DNA from: Melieria omissa | Lineage: Eukaryota > Arthropoda > Insecta > Diptera > Ulidiidae | Length of the DNA: 64,000 nt | Assembly: GCA_963971225.1 (NCBI GenBank) | Contig: OZ020269.1 | Location: 79,336,450 to 79,400,449 of the forward strand | Direction: 5' to 3' | Part shown: piece by piece, positions 11,041-20,306 of the stretch | Layout of the letters: each line of letters begins with the position of its first letter | Position numbering within the stretch: position 1 is the first letter of the stretch | The notes under the pieces: generated by a model | What the model was told of the DNA's origin: nothing | What the model saw: the letters and a program-made list of their open reading frames with translations, nothing else | Database searches by the model: none | Position numbers and translations under genes: made by a program

Positions 11041-11763
11041 GATTTTTATGTATTTTAGAATAGTCGCCTGATGGGTTTAAAAAGACGCGTAAGGAATTTT
11101 AGATATGTTTATGTATAGGTAAATGGTTTAGGGCCAATTTTTCGGAGGGAATTCAGACGTAACATAGGTTGCTTGGTTTTTTATTTAAATTTGAACTCGG
11201 TTTAAACGACAAAGTAGCTTTTCAGTCCTAAGTAATAAGGTGTTAACTGCTCCATTTTGTTCTTTTCCACTTCGGCCTCTATTTTGATCTTTGCTACTGT
11301 GTTCTCTATTTTTAAACCTAAGCAATATAAAAAAATGAATGTCAGCTGAGACAAAATTAAAAGTTCACAGTTCGAAAATAAGAACGAAATTATATATAAA
11401 AAAAGGCATTAAGTACCAGTGTTGATATTGTTGGTACAATTATTTGTACCATATTTGTACATTTGAGAAAAGCATTTAAATAATCATATTTGATCTTTAT
11501 TATAATTAATAAATCGAAAATATATGCACATAAATATCTTTTGTATCATAACTTCCTTGCTGATGATCGAAGAATGGAAAAACTTGGTAGAAAATTCCGT
11601 TGCATATATTTAATAATGTCCTGAACCGAAATTCCGAAATATTCGATACAAAGGGCAAAATATGAATTTACTCTTTCACAAACGTTGAAAAATGATAGCA
11701 ACCTTTGACTTTTTTGTCAAACTTCCATTGTAAAAACTAATTGATAAAAACGTGTCTAACGCA
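11041..11763. other. non-coding, no feature seen
   Basis: AT-rich, no reading frame or boundary recognised apart from several short GGTAC/GTACC words near 11406-11462. Confidence 0.35.
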
Positions 11764-11915
11764 ATGGGCAGAAAGGCGGAATTGAAGCAAGAGGAAAATG
11801 CTGTCATTAGCACCCTTAAAAACGAAGGTCTAACAAACCGCGAAATTAGACGTGGAATTGGCCTTTGTCACACTGTAATTGGCAAATTTTTACGCCTTCG
11901 CACAAGTAAGAGAAG
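11764..11915 (+). pseudogene. Tc1-like transposase, helix-turn-helix fragment
   Basis: From ATG 11764 the frame reads MGRKAELKQEENAVISTLKN and continues through NREIRRGIGLCHTVIGKFL. This is the first helix-turn-helix of Tc1-like transposases. The match fades after about 50 codons and the frame then runs into unrelated residues. No DDE domain follows. Nothing recognisable lies between here and the P-like relic at about 12430. Confidence 0.65.
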
Positions 11916-12429
11916 TCCAGGTCGTTCCAGAAGTCCTTCCGAAGCGAATAGATGTACCCTTTGTAGAGCTGAATCGAATTCAACAAAGGGCACGCGTCTT
12001 TTAAGAAGCTAATTTTTACCGCATGTAATTGTGCGAAAAGCATTTTAAATTGGACGGTTTCAAACAAGATTCTAACCGCACAGTTGAGATTGAAGCTGTT
12101 TACCATTCGTTCATTGCATTTGTCTCAACCAAGTCAAGAAGTAGAAGCACACGTAACATTTGGTTTGGGCCCAAATAACCAAGGCCTATGAAAAGAATTG
12201 GTAGTTTCCATCTGTAAGAGTTATTTTTTAATACTTTTTTTAATTTGTTGATTATATTTTCAAACTTACCGAGAATCAAGAGCACACAATTTTTGTATAC
12301 GCAGAAGTGCCTCATCTTTGGTAAATTATTTGCAATCATTTTGTTGATGAAGGATTTTTATTTGAAGGTAAAATTATCACAGTGCAAACTATAAAGCAAG
12401 TACTAAATTTCACATCGCCCTCAGATGTT

Positions 12430-13265
12430 CCAATAGCTTTCAAGCTTTCTGAGGAGCACTGAAACCCAAAAAATGCGCATAGACAAAAAGTTAAACTCGC
12501 AGCTCAACTCTTCTCTAACACAACAGCAAATTTTATACGACGTTGCTATGCTGGTGGGAAGACGCTGAATTTATTAAAATTATAAATGATTGGTTCAATC
12601 TTCTTAATTCGCGTCTGACGTCTCTAAATCTTAGTGCTTTTAGGAAACCCTTTGGAATAGCTATAGACGAGCAGAGCGAAATGTTAAGCCGAATGACGAA
12701 GATTATGGCAAGTTCCAGAAGGGCATTTTGATAACAAACAAATCACTGGAACTTTTATACAACGAACTCAAAGAAAAATATAACATAAAAATCATCGTGA
12801 CTAATAGATTGAACCAAGATATATTGGAGCACTTCTTTGAAGCAATGAGAAGTGTGGGGGGCTTGAACGATTACCCAAGTCCACTCCAGTCCAAGTATCT
12901 ATTTCGGAAATATTTATTTGGAATATACAAACTTTGTTTATTGTATTTTTTGTATATTGTATATATTGAAAAGCTTACTTATATATGTATTTGAACACTA
13001 GTTTGAAATTTTGTCATCGTTCAAATTAATGCTTATATATATTTACTCTTAACATGTTAATAGTCGGAACCAGTGAATTAGCGAAAAATTGTTTGATTAA
13101 CTTAATTTCGACTTGTTCTTATTTACAGCGAGAAATACTAAAATTTTAAGTTCAGCAATAAATGTGGAGCCAGATGACACGCCTTGGTTGAAATCAACAA
13201 TAAACCAACTTCTCCAAAATAACTCGCCTGATGTTCTAAAACCAGCTTTGGAAGTTGTATTGTAG
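12430..13265 (+). pseudogene. P-element/THAP9-like transposase relic
   Basis: Pieces in different frames follow the order of P-like transposases: KLAAQLFSNTTANFIRRCY near 12492, EDAEFIKIINDWFNLLNSR (12561 on), then after a shift GILITNKSLELLYNELKEKY and TNRLNQDILEHFFEAMRS, ending PSPLQSKYLFRKYLFG (to about 12925). A further piece after an acceptor-like TTTACAG (13124-13130) reads RNTKILSSAINVEPDDTPWL and stops at 13263-13265, consistent with a terminal exon. At least two frameshifts make it non-functional. A separate P-like fragment lies at 22800-23420. Confidence 0.65.
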
Positions 13266-13267
13266 TC

Positions 13268-13807
13268 GTGGAAAAAAATAATCAAGAACTAAAAGACAGA
13301 CCGCTTGAGTGCAAGGAAAGACAAAATGGAGGCAAATTTGAAACGACTTTGATTAAAAAATTGCTGAAAATTTTCGACGTGCGTACAAACTACGAAAATT
13401 TGGAAAAAAAGTTAAAGACAAATTTCACTCACGACCGACAGGAACTGTAGAAGACAGGAGGTGGCACAAAAAGCGCATCAAAGCAAGTGGAGGAAAAGAC
13501 TATGGAAGAGACCAATCGAGCAGCTTACCGTAACTACGTATTGTTACGATTTCAAACAATATAATTTTGTTTTTTTTTCAGTCAACTCAAAAAATTTATC
13601 AACAAATATGTGGCCTCACGTTGCAGAAAAGAAGTTAAAAAATACGATATTGAATGAAAATACAAATCCGAAGACCACAAGTTCGTACAACAAAAGTTGG
13701 AATTAGAGGTTAAGCATGCGAACGAGTTGCACGAAATGGATAAGATTTAGCAAAATTTAGAAATAGATGTTTTACGACAGCCAAACGAAATGTTGATAGA
13801 GAGTTAA
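13268..13807 (+). pseudogene. coiled-coil accessory protein relic, probably Harbinger-associated
   Basis: Frames at 13268-13450 (ELKDRPLECKERQNGGKFE and on) and 13461-13807 carry Lys/Glu-rich coiled-coil text, including QQKLELEVKHANELHEMDK near 13686-13743 in a frame broken by a TAG. Such C-terminal coils occur in Myb/SANT-like accessory proteins of PIF/Harbinger transposons. The neighbour on the opposite strand is a Harbinger transposase fragment in convergent orientation, which supports that reading. The Myb domain itself is not seen, so this is inference. Confidence 0.35.
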
Positions 13808-14004
13808 ATACTATCACTGTTGATATCCACTGTCCGCCAATATAATGCTATCGCCCAAAATTCGCCGCTTTCAAATCGAGAGTAAGCCTTGGAATTTCTA
13901 ACGATATTCGAGTCATGCGCAGATCCTGGCCACCGAGCGACTCTATTTAATATCTTTAGGCCTGCATCATACATGTTCTGTACATTCATTGAAAAAAAAA
14001 ACAT
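13804..14004 (-). pseudogene. PIF/Harbinger transposase, DDE_4 core fragment
   Basis: The minus strand reads MNVQNMYDAGLKILNRVARW, then PGSAHDSNI and NSKAYSRFESGEFW. This is the part of the Harbinger DDE nuclease around the second Asp (RWPGSAHDSNI). Upstream and downstream transposase parts are missing. It converges on the coiled-coil relic at 13268-13807, the usual partner arrangement of these transposons. Confidence 0.7.
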
Positions 14005-14119
14005 TTTCGATTTTGTTATAGCTTAGCATTATCTCCACCTAAAATGATATGAATGATGATAAAGTTAGAAATGCGATAGTACAAAAAGTAAACTCTACAT
14101 GTAGTAATTGCGTTTTAGT

Positions 14120-14425
14120 ACTTGGTGACAAAAATGGCTACTATTTTGGACGCACAGTTTAAAAAAGAAGATTTAGATTTAGCAGCGAGAGCCCTTGAAG
14201 ATGAAATAACTGCTATGTATAAAATCCCACCAGCATCTTCATCTACTGAAAAACCATCAACACACAATCAATACCACGTGAGCGGCCGCTTTTGAAATTT
14301 CTCAGCGATGAAAATCGATGAAAAGGTGAAATCGAACAGAGCAGATGCAATAATTTCAGTGTGCCATTATCTCGGGCGGCCAAATGCTCCACAAGATTCT
14401 AATCCTTTGAAGTATTCGAAGGTAA
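14120..14425 (+). pseudogene. hAT transposase mid-region fragment
   Basis: MATILDAQFKKEDLDLAARA at 14134 resembles the LATLLDPRFK segment of hAT transposases. After a stop near 14294, RADAIISVCHYLGRPNAP and DSNPLKY at about 14342-14415 match the region before the C-terminal dimerisation domain. The pogo-type element (14463-15667) begins shortly downstream and separates it from whatever followed. Confidence 0.6.
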
Positions 14426-14462
14426 TTGTTTCTTCAGCGTGTTTTCAAGACATTTATATATA

Positions 14463-15667
14463 GGGGAATAGGTTCGGTTGTGGGCACCTTTTTGTTTTTG
14501 GCTCATAAGTTTTTACCAAGTTCTTCTTTATCGGACATATGGACATCTATGGAAAGCTAGAGACCTTAGCTAACAAGTAATGACAAAAGTAAATCGATTC
14601 CGTCAAATAGAAAAGTTTTTTTTTTGTTAGTTTTGTAAAGTAGTCATTTTTAACGAAAATTTTTTTTTGGTTCGGTTGTGGGCACCCTTGGAAAATCTGC
14701 TGGAAACGGGGAAATATGAAGAAAAACCAACACCAATATAGACAGATATTAAGTTTTAATTATTTGAAGCACAATGCACGCATGTGAAGTAGCTGGTACG
14801 CATGTCGGCACACTTTAGATGGACGGGCATTTCAAAATGTAAGTGACCAAGTCATTCTCTTGGGCTGTCAAGAAGACCTAAAGTAAAATGAAATTCAACC
14901 CAATTAATCAACGCTCTTCAAGTGCTGTGACGTGAAGAAGGTGAAAAACACCAGTTAATCTGATTCGATAACATCCACGAAAAGAAGAAAACACCACCGT
15001 CGACAGGTTGATGTCTCCTAAATTTCCACCTTCCACCTTCTTTTTGCAGCGTTGGAGAGTGGTTCGGGAAATCGCACACGCTGCGGCAGTCGATTTTGTG
15101 GTTAGCTTATCTGCAGAACAATGTTAAATTACATCCAGCACATTAAAAAAGATATCGGAGGATTTTTCTATTTACCCTCGGATGATATAGCTCAAACAAC
15201 CAAAAAATGCGTTAAAAGACCATTTTTGATGAAATAGCTTACCAAAACTTACAAATCACTAAAAGACGGGTGCCCACAACCGAACTAATTGCGGTGCCCA
15301 CAACCGAATTTGGCAGCCATTTTGAGAAGTAGTGAAAAATTTGTTCGGGGTAAACATATTGGTTGTAATAAATATTGGATCACAAAGTATAATAAATTTA
15401 CTAAATAAAAATGCATTTCACTCGCCTTCTCGATGGATTCACTTTTATTTATGACACCATTTAAAATGTTTAAACAAATTTTTGTCTTATTTTTTAAGCA
15501 CAGAAAGATATATATGGTCCCAGCAAAAAGCAGGCATGTCTGTTCGACTCAGTATTTGGCACAAAAAGATCGTGGTTCCATAATGAACAATCGGCCTTAG
15601 TCAAAAAAACCCAGCCTGCTTTCTATCAAAAGATACGAAGGGGTGCCCACAAACGAACCTTTTACCC
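14463..15667. mobile_element. pogo/Tigger-type DNA transposon, degenerate, 1.2 kb
   Basis: The ends are inverted copies of GGGNAANAGGTTCGNTTGTG followed by GGCACC (14463 on, and complement of 15640-15667), flanked by TA (14461-14462 and 15668-15669) as expected for the Tc1/mariner superfamily. The terminal word GGTTCGGTTGTGGGCACC recurs internally at 14669-14686 (plus) and at 15269-15285 and 15293-15309 (minus), making subterminal repeats. A minus-strand psq-type helix-turn-helix supports a pogo relationship. Confidence 0.75.
14908..15113 (-). pseudogene. pogo-type helix-turn-helix fragment
   Basis: The minus-strand frame reads ADKLTTKSTAAACAISRTTL then QRCKKKVEGG, like the psq-type DNA-binding helix-turn-helix of pogo/Tigger transposases (AAxxxxIxxTTLxRxxK). 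It ends at a stop 14908-14910. No catalytic domain is present, so the host element is non-autonomous. Confidence 0.5.
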
Positions 15668-15746
15668 TACACAATTAAATTTATTTTCTTTTGAGAGCAA
15701 CGAAAATTATTCACTAACACTCAGCAACTGTGCCAGTCGTTACTTA

Positions 15747-17040
15747 ACACTTCGTTCAATAATGTGTGTGACTGACACATAGATGGCGGCAGTAATACTA
15801 AATCAATATTTTTTTTCGAAGTTGTGAACCTTTTTAGGCTTACTGTCAAAATTATATGTCAATCCGACCATTAGTTTACAAGTTACAGCGCTTTAAGTGA
15901 CACTACTTTTGAGTTTTCAAAAAAAATGAATTCAAAGCAATTCCGTGTGCTGATTTATCATTGTTTTTTAATGAAAAAAAATACTGTTCAATGCCAGGAA
16001 TGGCTTGAAAAACATTATTCGGACTCTGCTCCATCAAAAAGAACCATTTGTTATTGGTATGCCGAATTCAAACGTGGTCGTACAGACACCGATGACATTC
16101 TATCTACTGGACGGCCAAATGACGCTGTTATTCCGGAAAACGTTGAAAAAACACTGAAAATCATTATGTCCGACCGTAAAGTGAAAGTGGGGGAGATTGC
16201 TGACATTCTAAAGATATCAGCAGGCAGTGTACACACCATAATACACGAACATTTGGTTATGAAAAAGGTGTTTTCGAAATGGGTGCCGCGTTTGCTCACA
16301 CCGGAGCAAAAACAACAACGAATCGATGATTCAAAGAGCTGTTTGGACATGTTTATGCGCAACAAGTCGGAGTTTTTGCGTCGGTACATCACAATGGATG
16401 AAACATGGATCCACCATTTCACTCCAGAGTCAAATCGGCAGTCTGCTGAGTGGCATGCAACCGGTGAAAGCCGCCCAAAGCATCCAAAGGCACAAACATC
16501 GGCTGGCAAGGTTATGGCGTCAGTATTTTGGGATGTGCACGGAATAATATTCATCGACTATCTTGAGAAAGGGAAAACAATCAATAGCGACTATTATATA
16601 GCGTTGTTGGAACGTTTGAAAGAAGAAATCGCGATTAAGCGGCCCCATATGAAGAAGAAAAAAGTGTTGTTTTACCAAGACAATGCACCGTGTCACAAGT
16701 CGATGAAAACGATGGCAAAAATGCATGAATTGGGCTTCGAATTGCTTCCTCATCCCCCGTATTCTCCAGATCTGGCCCCCAGCGACTACTGGCTCTTCGC
16801 AGACCTCAAAAAGATGCTCCGTGGTAAGAGATTTGGCTCAAATGATGAAGTAATCGCCGAAACTAACGCCTATTTTGAAGGCAAAGAAAAATCGTTCTAC
16901 AAAGGCGGTATCGAAAGATTGGAAAAGCGTTGGAATGATTGTATCTCCCTAAAAGGGGACTATGTTGATGAATAAAAACGAATTTTGGCAAAAAAAATGT
17001 GTTTTAATTAGTTAGTCACACACATTATTGAACGAAGTGT
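15747..17040 (+). mobile_element. mariner transposon, complete, 1294 bp
   Basis: The element has 27-bp perfect inverted ends (ACACTTCGTTCAATAATGTG then TGTGACT; 15747-15773 and complement of 17014-17040). It is flanked by TA at 15745-15746 and 17041-17042. It contains one uninterrupted transposase gene. The length is typical of mariners (about 1.3 kb). A 5'-truncated copy lies at 21856-22667. The right end falls 14 bp before the ATG of the CACTA-like transposase, so the insertion may have separated that gene from its original 5' end. Confidence 0.95.
15926..16975 (+). CDS. mariner transposase, 349 aa, apparently intact
   Basis: Cut-and-paste transposase acting on the flanking 27-bp ends in the nucleus. 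Residues 1-110 form the paired helix-turn-helix DNA-binding half. The linker motif is KWVPRLL (118-124). The catalytic triad is D158 (TMDETW), D252 (YQDNAPCH) and D287 (PYSPDLAPSDYW), with 34 residues between the last two, the DD34D signature of mariner. The ATG at 15926 follows an A-rich context and gives the usual length of about 345 aa. There are no stops or frameshifts, so the protein may be active; activity itself cannot be judged from sequence. The broken copy at 21920-22660 is nearly identical. Confidence 0.95.
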   Translation: MNSKQFRVLIYHCFLMKKNTVQCQEWLEKHYSDSAPSKRTICYWYAEFKRGRTDTDDILSTGRPNDAVIPENVEKTLKIIMSDRKVKVGEIADILKISAGSVHTIIHEHLVMKKVFSKWVPRLLTPEQKQQRIDDSKSCLDMFMRNKSEFLRRYITMDETWIHHFTPESNRQSAEWHATGESRPKHPKAQTSAGKVMASVFWDVHGIIFIDYLEKGKTINSDYYIALLERLKEEIAIKRPHMKKKKVLFYQDNAPCHKSMKTMAKMHELGFELLPHPPYSPDLAPSDYWLFADLKKMLRGKRFGSNDEVIAETNAYFEGKEKSFYKGGIERLEKRWNDCISLKGDYVDE

Positions 17041-17054
17041 TATATATTATAAAT

Positions 17055-18971
17055 ATGAGAGGTTTCTCAAAACGAAACTTGCGGCGCTTAGCTGCCAAAC
17101 ATAAATTGGAGCTAGCAAATTCTAACCGCAATCTGTCCTTGAATTTCCAGTTGAACTCTACTGATATTGTAGAGGAAAATATAAGTTTGGTCCAAAATTT
17201 AGAAGAAAATAATTCGATCGGATCTTTTGATGAAAGTGGGGAGGATATGTTTCAAGACCCTAAAATTTCTATTACAGAAAAATTAATTGCGTTTTACAAG
17301 AAACATCAACCCACACGAGACGCCTTCGATGATTATTTGAAAATATTAAAATCACAAAATATCGATGTTCCACTTTCATCAAAAACCTTGATTAAAAATA
17401 ATAATAAAATTGTCCTTAGAACAGTGGCACCAGGACAATATTTTCATTTAGGAATCAGACGATACCTACTTTCCATTCGGGAAAAAATTAAATTGTTTTC
17501 CGAGATTTATCTTGATGTTGGTATCGATGGACTTCCACTTTTTAAAAGTTCCAGACAGACTCTATGGCCCATTCTTGGCCATGTATGTAATTTCGATGAC
17601 AATAGTGTTTTTTTAATAGGCTCGTATTTGGGTACTCAAAAACCTAACAATGTTGATCATTTCTTACACGATTTCGCATCTGAAGTTGCAGAACTCTGTG
17701 AAACTGGTCTAGAGCTGGACAATAATTTTATAAAAGTAAAAATTAGATCTTTTATTTGTGACGCGCCAGCCAGAGCCTTTCTATGCGGAGTTTCTGGGCA
17801 TAATGCTTTTAATGGATGCTCAAAGTGTACCCAAATGGGATCACGTATAGATAAAGTAACGGTTTTTTCTAGCACATCTGGGGCTCTACGAACAGACGAA
17901 AATTTCTCCTCAAGAAACGATATGGCATACCACAAAATATTTTTTCAATTACAAAAGTCTAGATTGGAGGAAATTGGAGTGAAAATGGTTACTCAGTTTC
18001 CGCTAGACCCAATGCATCTCCTTGATTTGGGAGTATGTAAAAAAATGTTACTGGCCTTTGTTCAAAAAACAACTTTAAAGTTCAAGTTAGGGCTAAAAGA
18101 TATAGAAGATATTTCTTCAAAACATTGTGCTTTATCGAGATTTATTCCTATCGAATTCGCAAGAAAGCCAAGAGGACTCGATGATATCGCTCGATGGAAA
18201 GCGGTGGAATACAGGCTTTTTATTTTATATACTGGCCCACTTGTTCTAAAAAATATTTTACCTGATAATTATTACTATCATTTTTTGCTTTTTCATTGTG
18301 CTTATCGTTTGCTTTTGTCAAAAAATTACAAAAGTAACGTAAGCATAGCTGAGCAAATGTTTGTAGATTTTGTGGGCAGTTACAGTAGTTTATACCCACC
18401 AAAGACATTGACCTATAATGTCCACAATGTTCTACACATAGCGCAATGTGTCCGTGAAATAGGGTTCATTAAAAGTTTCTCCGCATATAAATTTGAGAAT
18501 AAATTACAAGTAATTAAGAAAAAAGTAAAAAAGCCTTCGAAAATCTTAGAACAACTAAACAATTACTTTTCTCAATACGATAACGATTTTAAAGAAAACA
18601 AAACTGGTTTTCGATTTAAAAAAAATGGTTCAATTACACACTATTTTGGTGAATTTTTTACATTAACTTGTCGTTGTCCCGATAATACATGCTGCGTTAG
18701 TCCTTTTGTTCCTATACAAATATCAAAATTTGTTATAATAAATAATATTGAATACGCTATAGGGAATCGATTTAAAGATATAGAAAATTTTTTTTTGGAG
18801 CCTTTAAAATCAGGCGATGATCTGGGCATTGTCGTAGCAGATAGAGAAACTGAGGAAAAAGATGAATTCTTCCCTGTTACTACTATTATCTTTAAATTTG
18901 TGTGCCTCCCATATAACAATAAATATTTGCTAGTTCCAATTTTACACACTAACTCTCAATTAAATAATTAA
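17055..18971 (+). CDS. CACTA/TNP2-like transposase, 638 aa
   Basis: Long intact frame. I start it at ATG 17055 because earlier codons lie inside the neighbouring mariner end. Motifs follow the TNP2 layout of CACTA (EnSpm) transposases: IDGLPLFKSS..WPILGHV (about residues 157-176), FICDAPARAFLCGVSGHNAF and CSKC (about 234-258), DPMHLLDLGVCKKML (TNP2 DxMHxxxNVC), and a DUF4218-like NVHNVLHIAQCVREIGFIKS segment near 457. A TCRCPDNTCC cluster (about 542-551) may bind metal. The catalytic acids are probably in the first three motifs. A spliced DUF4806-like gene follows 55 bp downstream on the same strand, a pairing seen in animal multicopy elements. No stops are present. Whether it is mobile is unknown because I see no terminal repeats. 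Confidence 0.75.
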   Translation: MRGFSKRNLRRLAAKHKLELANSNRNLSLNFQLNSTDIVEENISLVQNLEENNSIGSFDESGEDMFQDPKISITEKLIAFYKKHQPTRDAFDDYLKILKSQNIDVPLSSKTLIKNNNKIVLRTVAPGQYFHLGIRRYLLSIREKIKLFSEIYLDVGIDGLPLFKSSRQTLWPILGHVCNFDDNSVFLIGSYLGTQKPNNVDHFLHDFASEVAELCETGLELDNNFIKVKIRSFICDAPARAFLCGVSGHNAFNGCSKCTQMGSRIDKVTVFSSTSGALRTDENFSSRNDMAYHKIFFQLQKSRLEEIGVKMVTQFPLDPMHLLDLGVCKKMLLAFVQKTTLKFKLGLKDIEDISSKHCALSRFIPIEFARKPRGLDDIARWKAVEYRLFILYTGPLVLKNILPDNYYYHFLLFHCAYRLLLSKNYKSNVSIAEQMFVDFVGSYSSLYPPKTLTYNVHNVLHIAQCVREIGFIKSFSAYKFENKLQVIKKKVKKPSKILEQLNNYFSQYDNDFKENKTGFRFKKNGSITHYFGEFFTLTCRCPDNTCCVSPFVPIQISKFVIINNIEYAIGNRFKDIENFFLEPLKSGDDLGIVVADRETEEKDEFFPVTTIIFKFVCLPYNNKYLLVPILHTNSQLNN

Positions 18972-19024
18972 TACAAATACAAATAATATCTTGAAACTTT
19001 TCTTAAATAATATTTTCAATTCCG

Positions 19025-19983
19025 TATACAAATAGGAAGAACATCAATATATAAAGCTAAGAGCGAGTTTCCAGCTACAGGTAAGATTCGAATTACAAAT
19101 TATTTTTTAACGCAAAATGCATTTATAAAAATTTTGTTTTTACAGATTACAGCTTAGCGCTACGCTTAGAGGCTTTAGAACGAAATGTGATGCTCATATT
19201 ACAAAACCAAAACACTATTTTGGACAATATGAAGAAATTAGAAGGTAAGACTATGTAATATTTCAAAATGTTTGACTTCACTTCCGTTTAACGTTATTTC
19301 TTATTTAATTTAGAAGGAAATATCAACACTAAGTGTAAACTTAATGCAGGAAAATGCCGGAAACTGCAACATATTCCGAATTGTTATTTCCTATTAAAGC
19401 AAAGGCAGATTTAGAGATAGTTGAAGAGAAATGTAAAGCAGATCGCTCGAAATATGTAAGTAAATAACATACCACCATTGTTTCCAGAACTATTTGTATA
19501 ACAATATGTATATAGATATATATGTATATATATATGTATATATATGTACATTGTTTCCAGAACTATTTTCTAAGTAAAACCATTTTATTTAACAATTTTT
19601 GATTTTTTATTCTTATTCTAAAATTGCATCGTTAAAAATTTTATAGCTCCCGAAGGAATTACAAAAAATTTGCATCGAATTCTCGACCGGCATTTCATAC
19701 AGAAAATAAACTACGATGGGATTAGAGACAAAATAGGTTTAAAAGATTACAAATCTTTTAATGCAACACTTTTTGGTAATAAATTAATATAATTATAGTA
19801 TTATATATAGTTCTTATTTATTTGTAAGTAAGTGTTTTTATGTTATTTACAGAGTCCGTTAAAAAAGACGGATATACAGAAAAAGAGTATGTTCGCGAAA
19901 TACGCATAGCAATTAAGCAGTACAAAAATGTTTATTACAAAAATGCGTGCATAACTCGAAAAAAAGTAAACGAAATTAATTAA
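19025..19983 (+). CDS. spliced DUF4806-type accessory protein of the CACTA-like element
   Basis: Five short exon-like blocks with consensus splice signals: end 19080 (GTAAG), 19146-19244 (coiled coil YSLALRLEALERNVMLILQN), 19314-19455 (ELLFPIKAKADLEIVEEKCK), 19647-19775 (KNLHRILDRHFIQKINYDGI) and 19853-19983 (EKEYVREIRIAIKQYKN, stop 19981-19983). The order of coiled coil, FPxxxxxDLxxxE motif, L/RIL-F motif and basic tail is that of DUF4806 proteins. The joins e1-e2 and e4-e5 keep phase. The e2-e3-e4 phases do not fit my boundaries, so there is a frameshift or a wrongly placed splice site near 19350. The role is unknown; binding of element ends, by analogy with plant TNPA, is a guess. Confidence 0.55.
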
Positions 19984-20154
19984 TGTATCGAATAATAATG
20001 TAATAAATATAATATAATTTAGATATATAAATATACTTATATATATAATATATATATATATTTGTTTTGTAGAATTACATTACGTATCGCAACCTTCGTG
20101 TGAATTTTTTGTAATTTATAAACTGTAAATAAATATGAGATCAAGTTAAACATA

Positions 20155-20294
20155 TCACAGGGATTCTTCAATTACCCATTTGTTTTTGTTTGAAAAAAGC
20201 AATGAATTTACGTTCCCAGCCTTTAAGGCTGATCTTTTATCCGACACAATCAAGCCGGCTTTGCTAAATATTCGCTCCAACTCTGTCTAGGTAG
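20155..20294 (-). pseudogene. hAT transposase C-terminal fragment
   Basis: The minus strand reads ELERIFSKAGLIVSDKRSAL then KAGNVNSLLFSNKNKWVIEE and a TGA at 20155-20157. This is the end of the hAT C-terminal dimerisation domain (SVERxFSxAG...RxxLKxxNVxxLLFLNKN). The upstream part is cut off at the Tc1 insertion boundary (20307) or just before it. Confidence 0.75.
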
Positions 20295-20306
20295 CTAGAA
20301 TACATA

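Noticed and set aside
17028..17054. upstream extension of the CACTA-like frame to a TTG at 17028
   Set aside because: The extension lies in the mariner inverted repeat; ATG 17055 is the first codon outside it.
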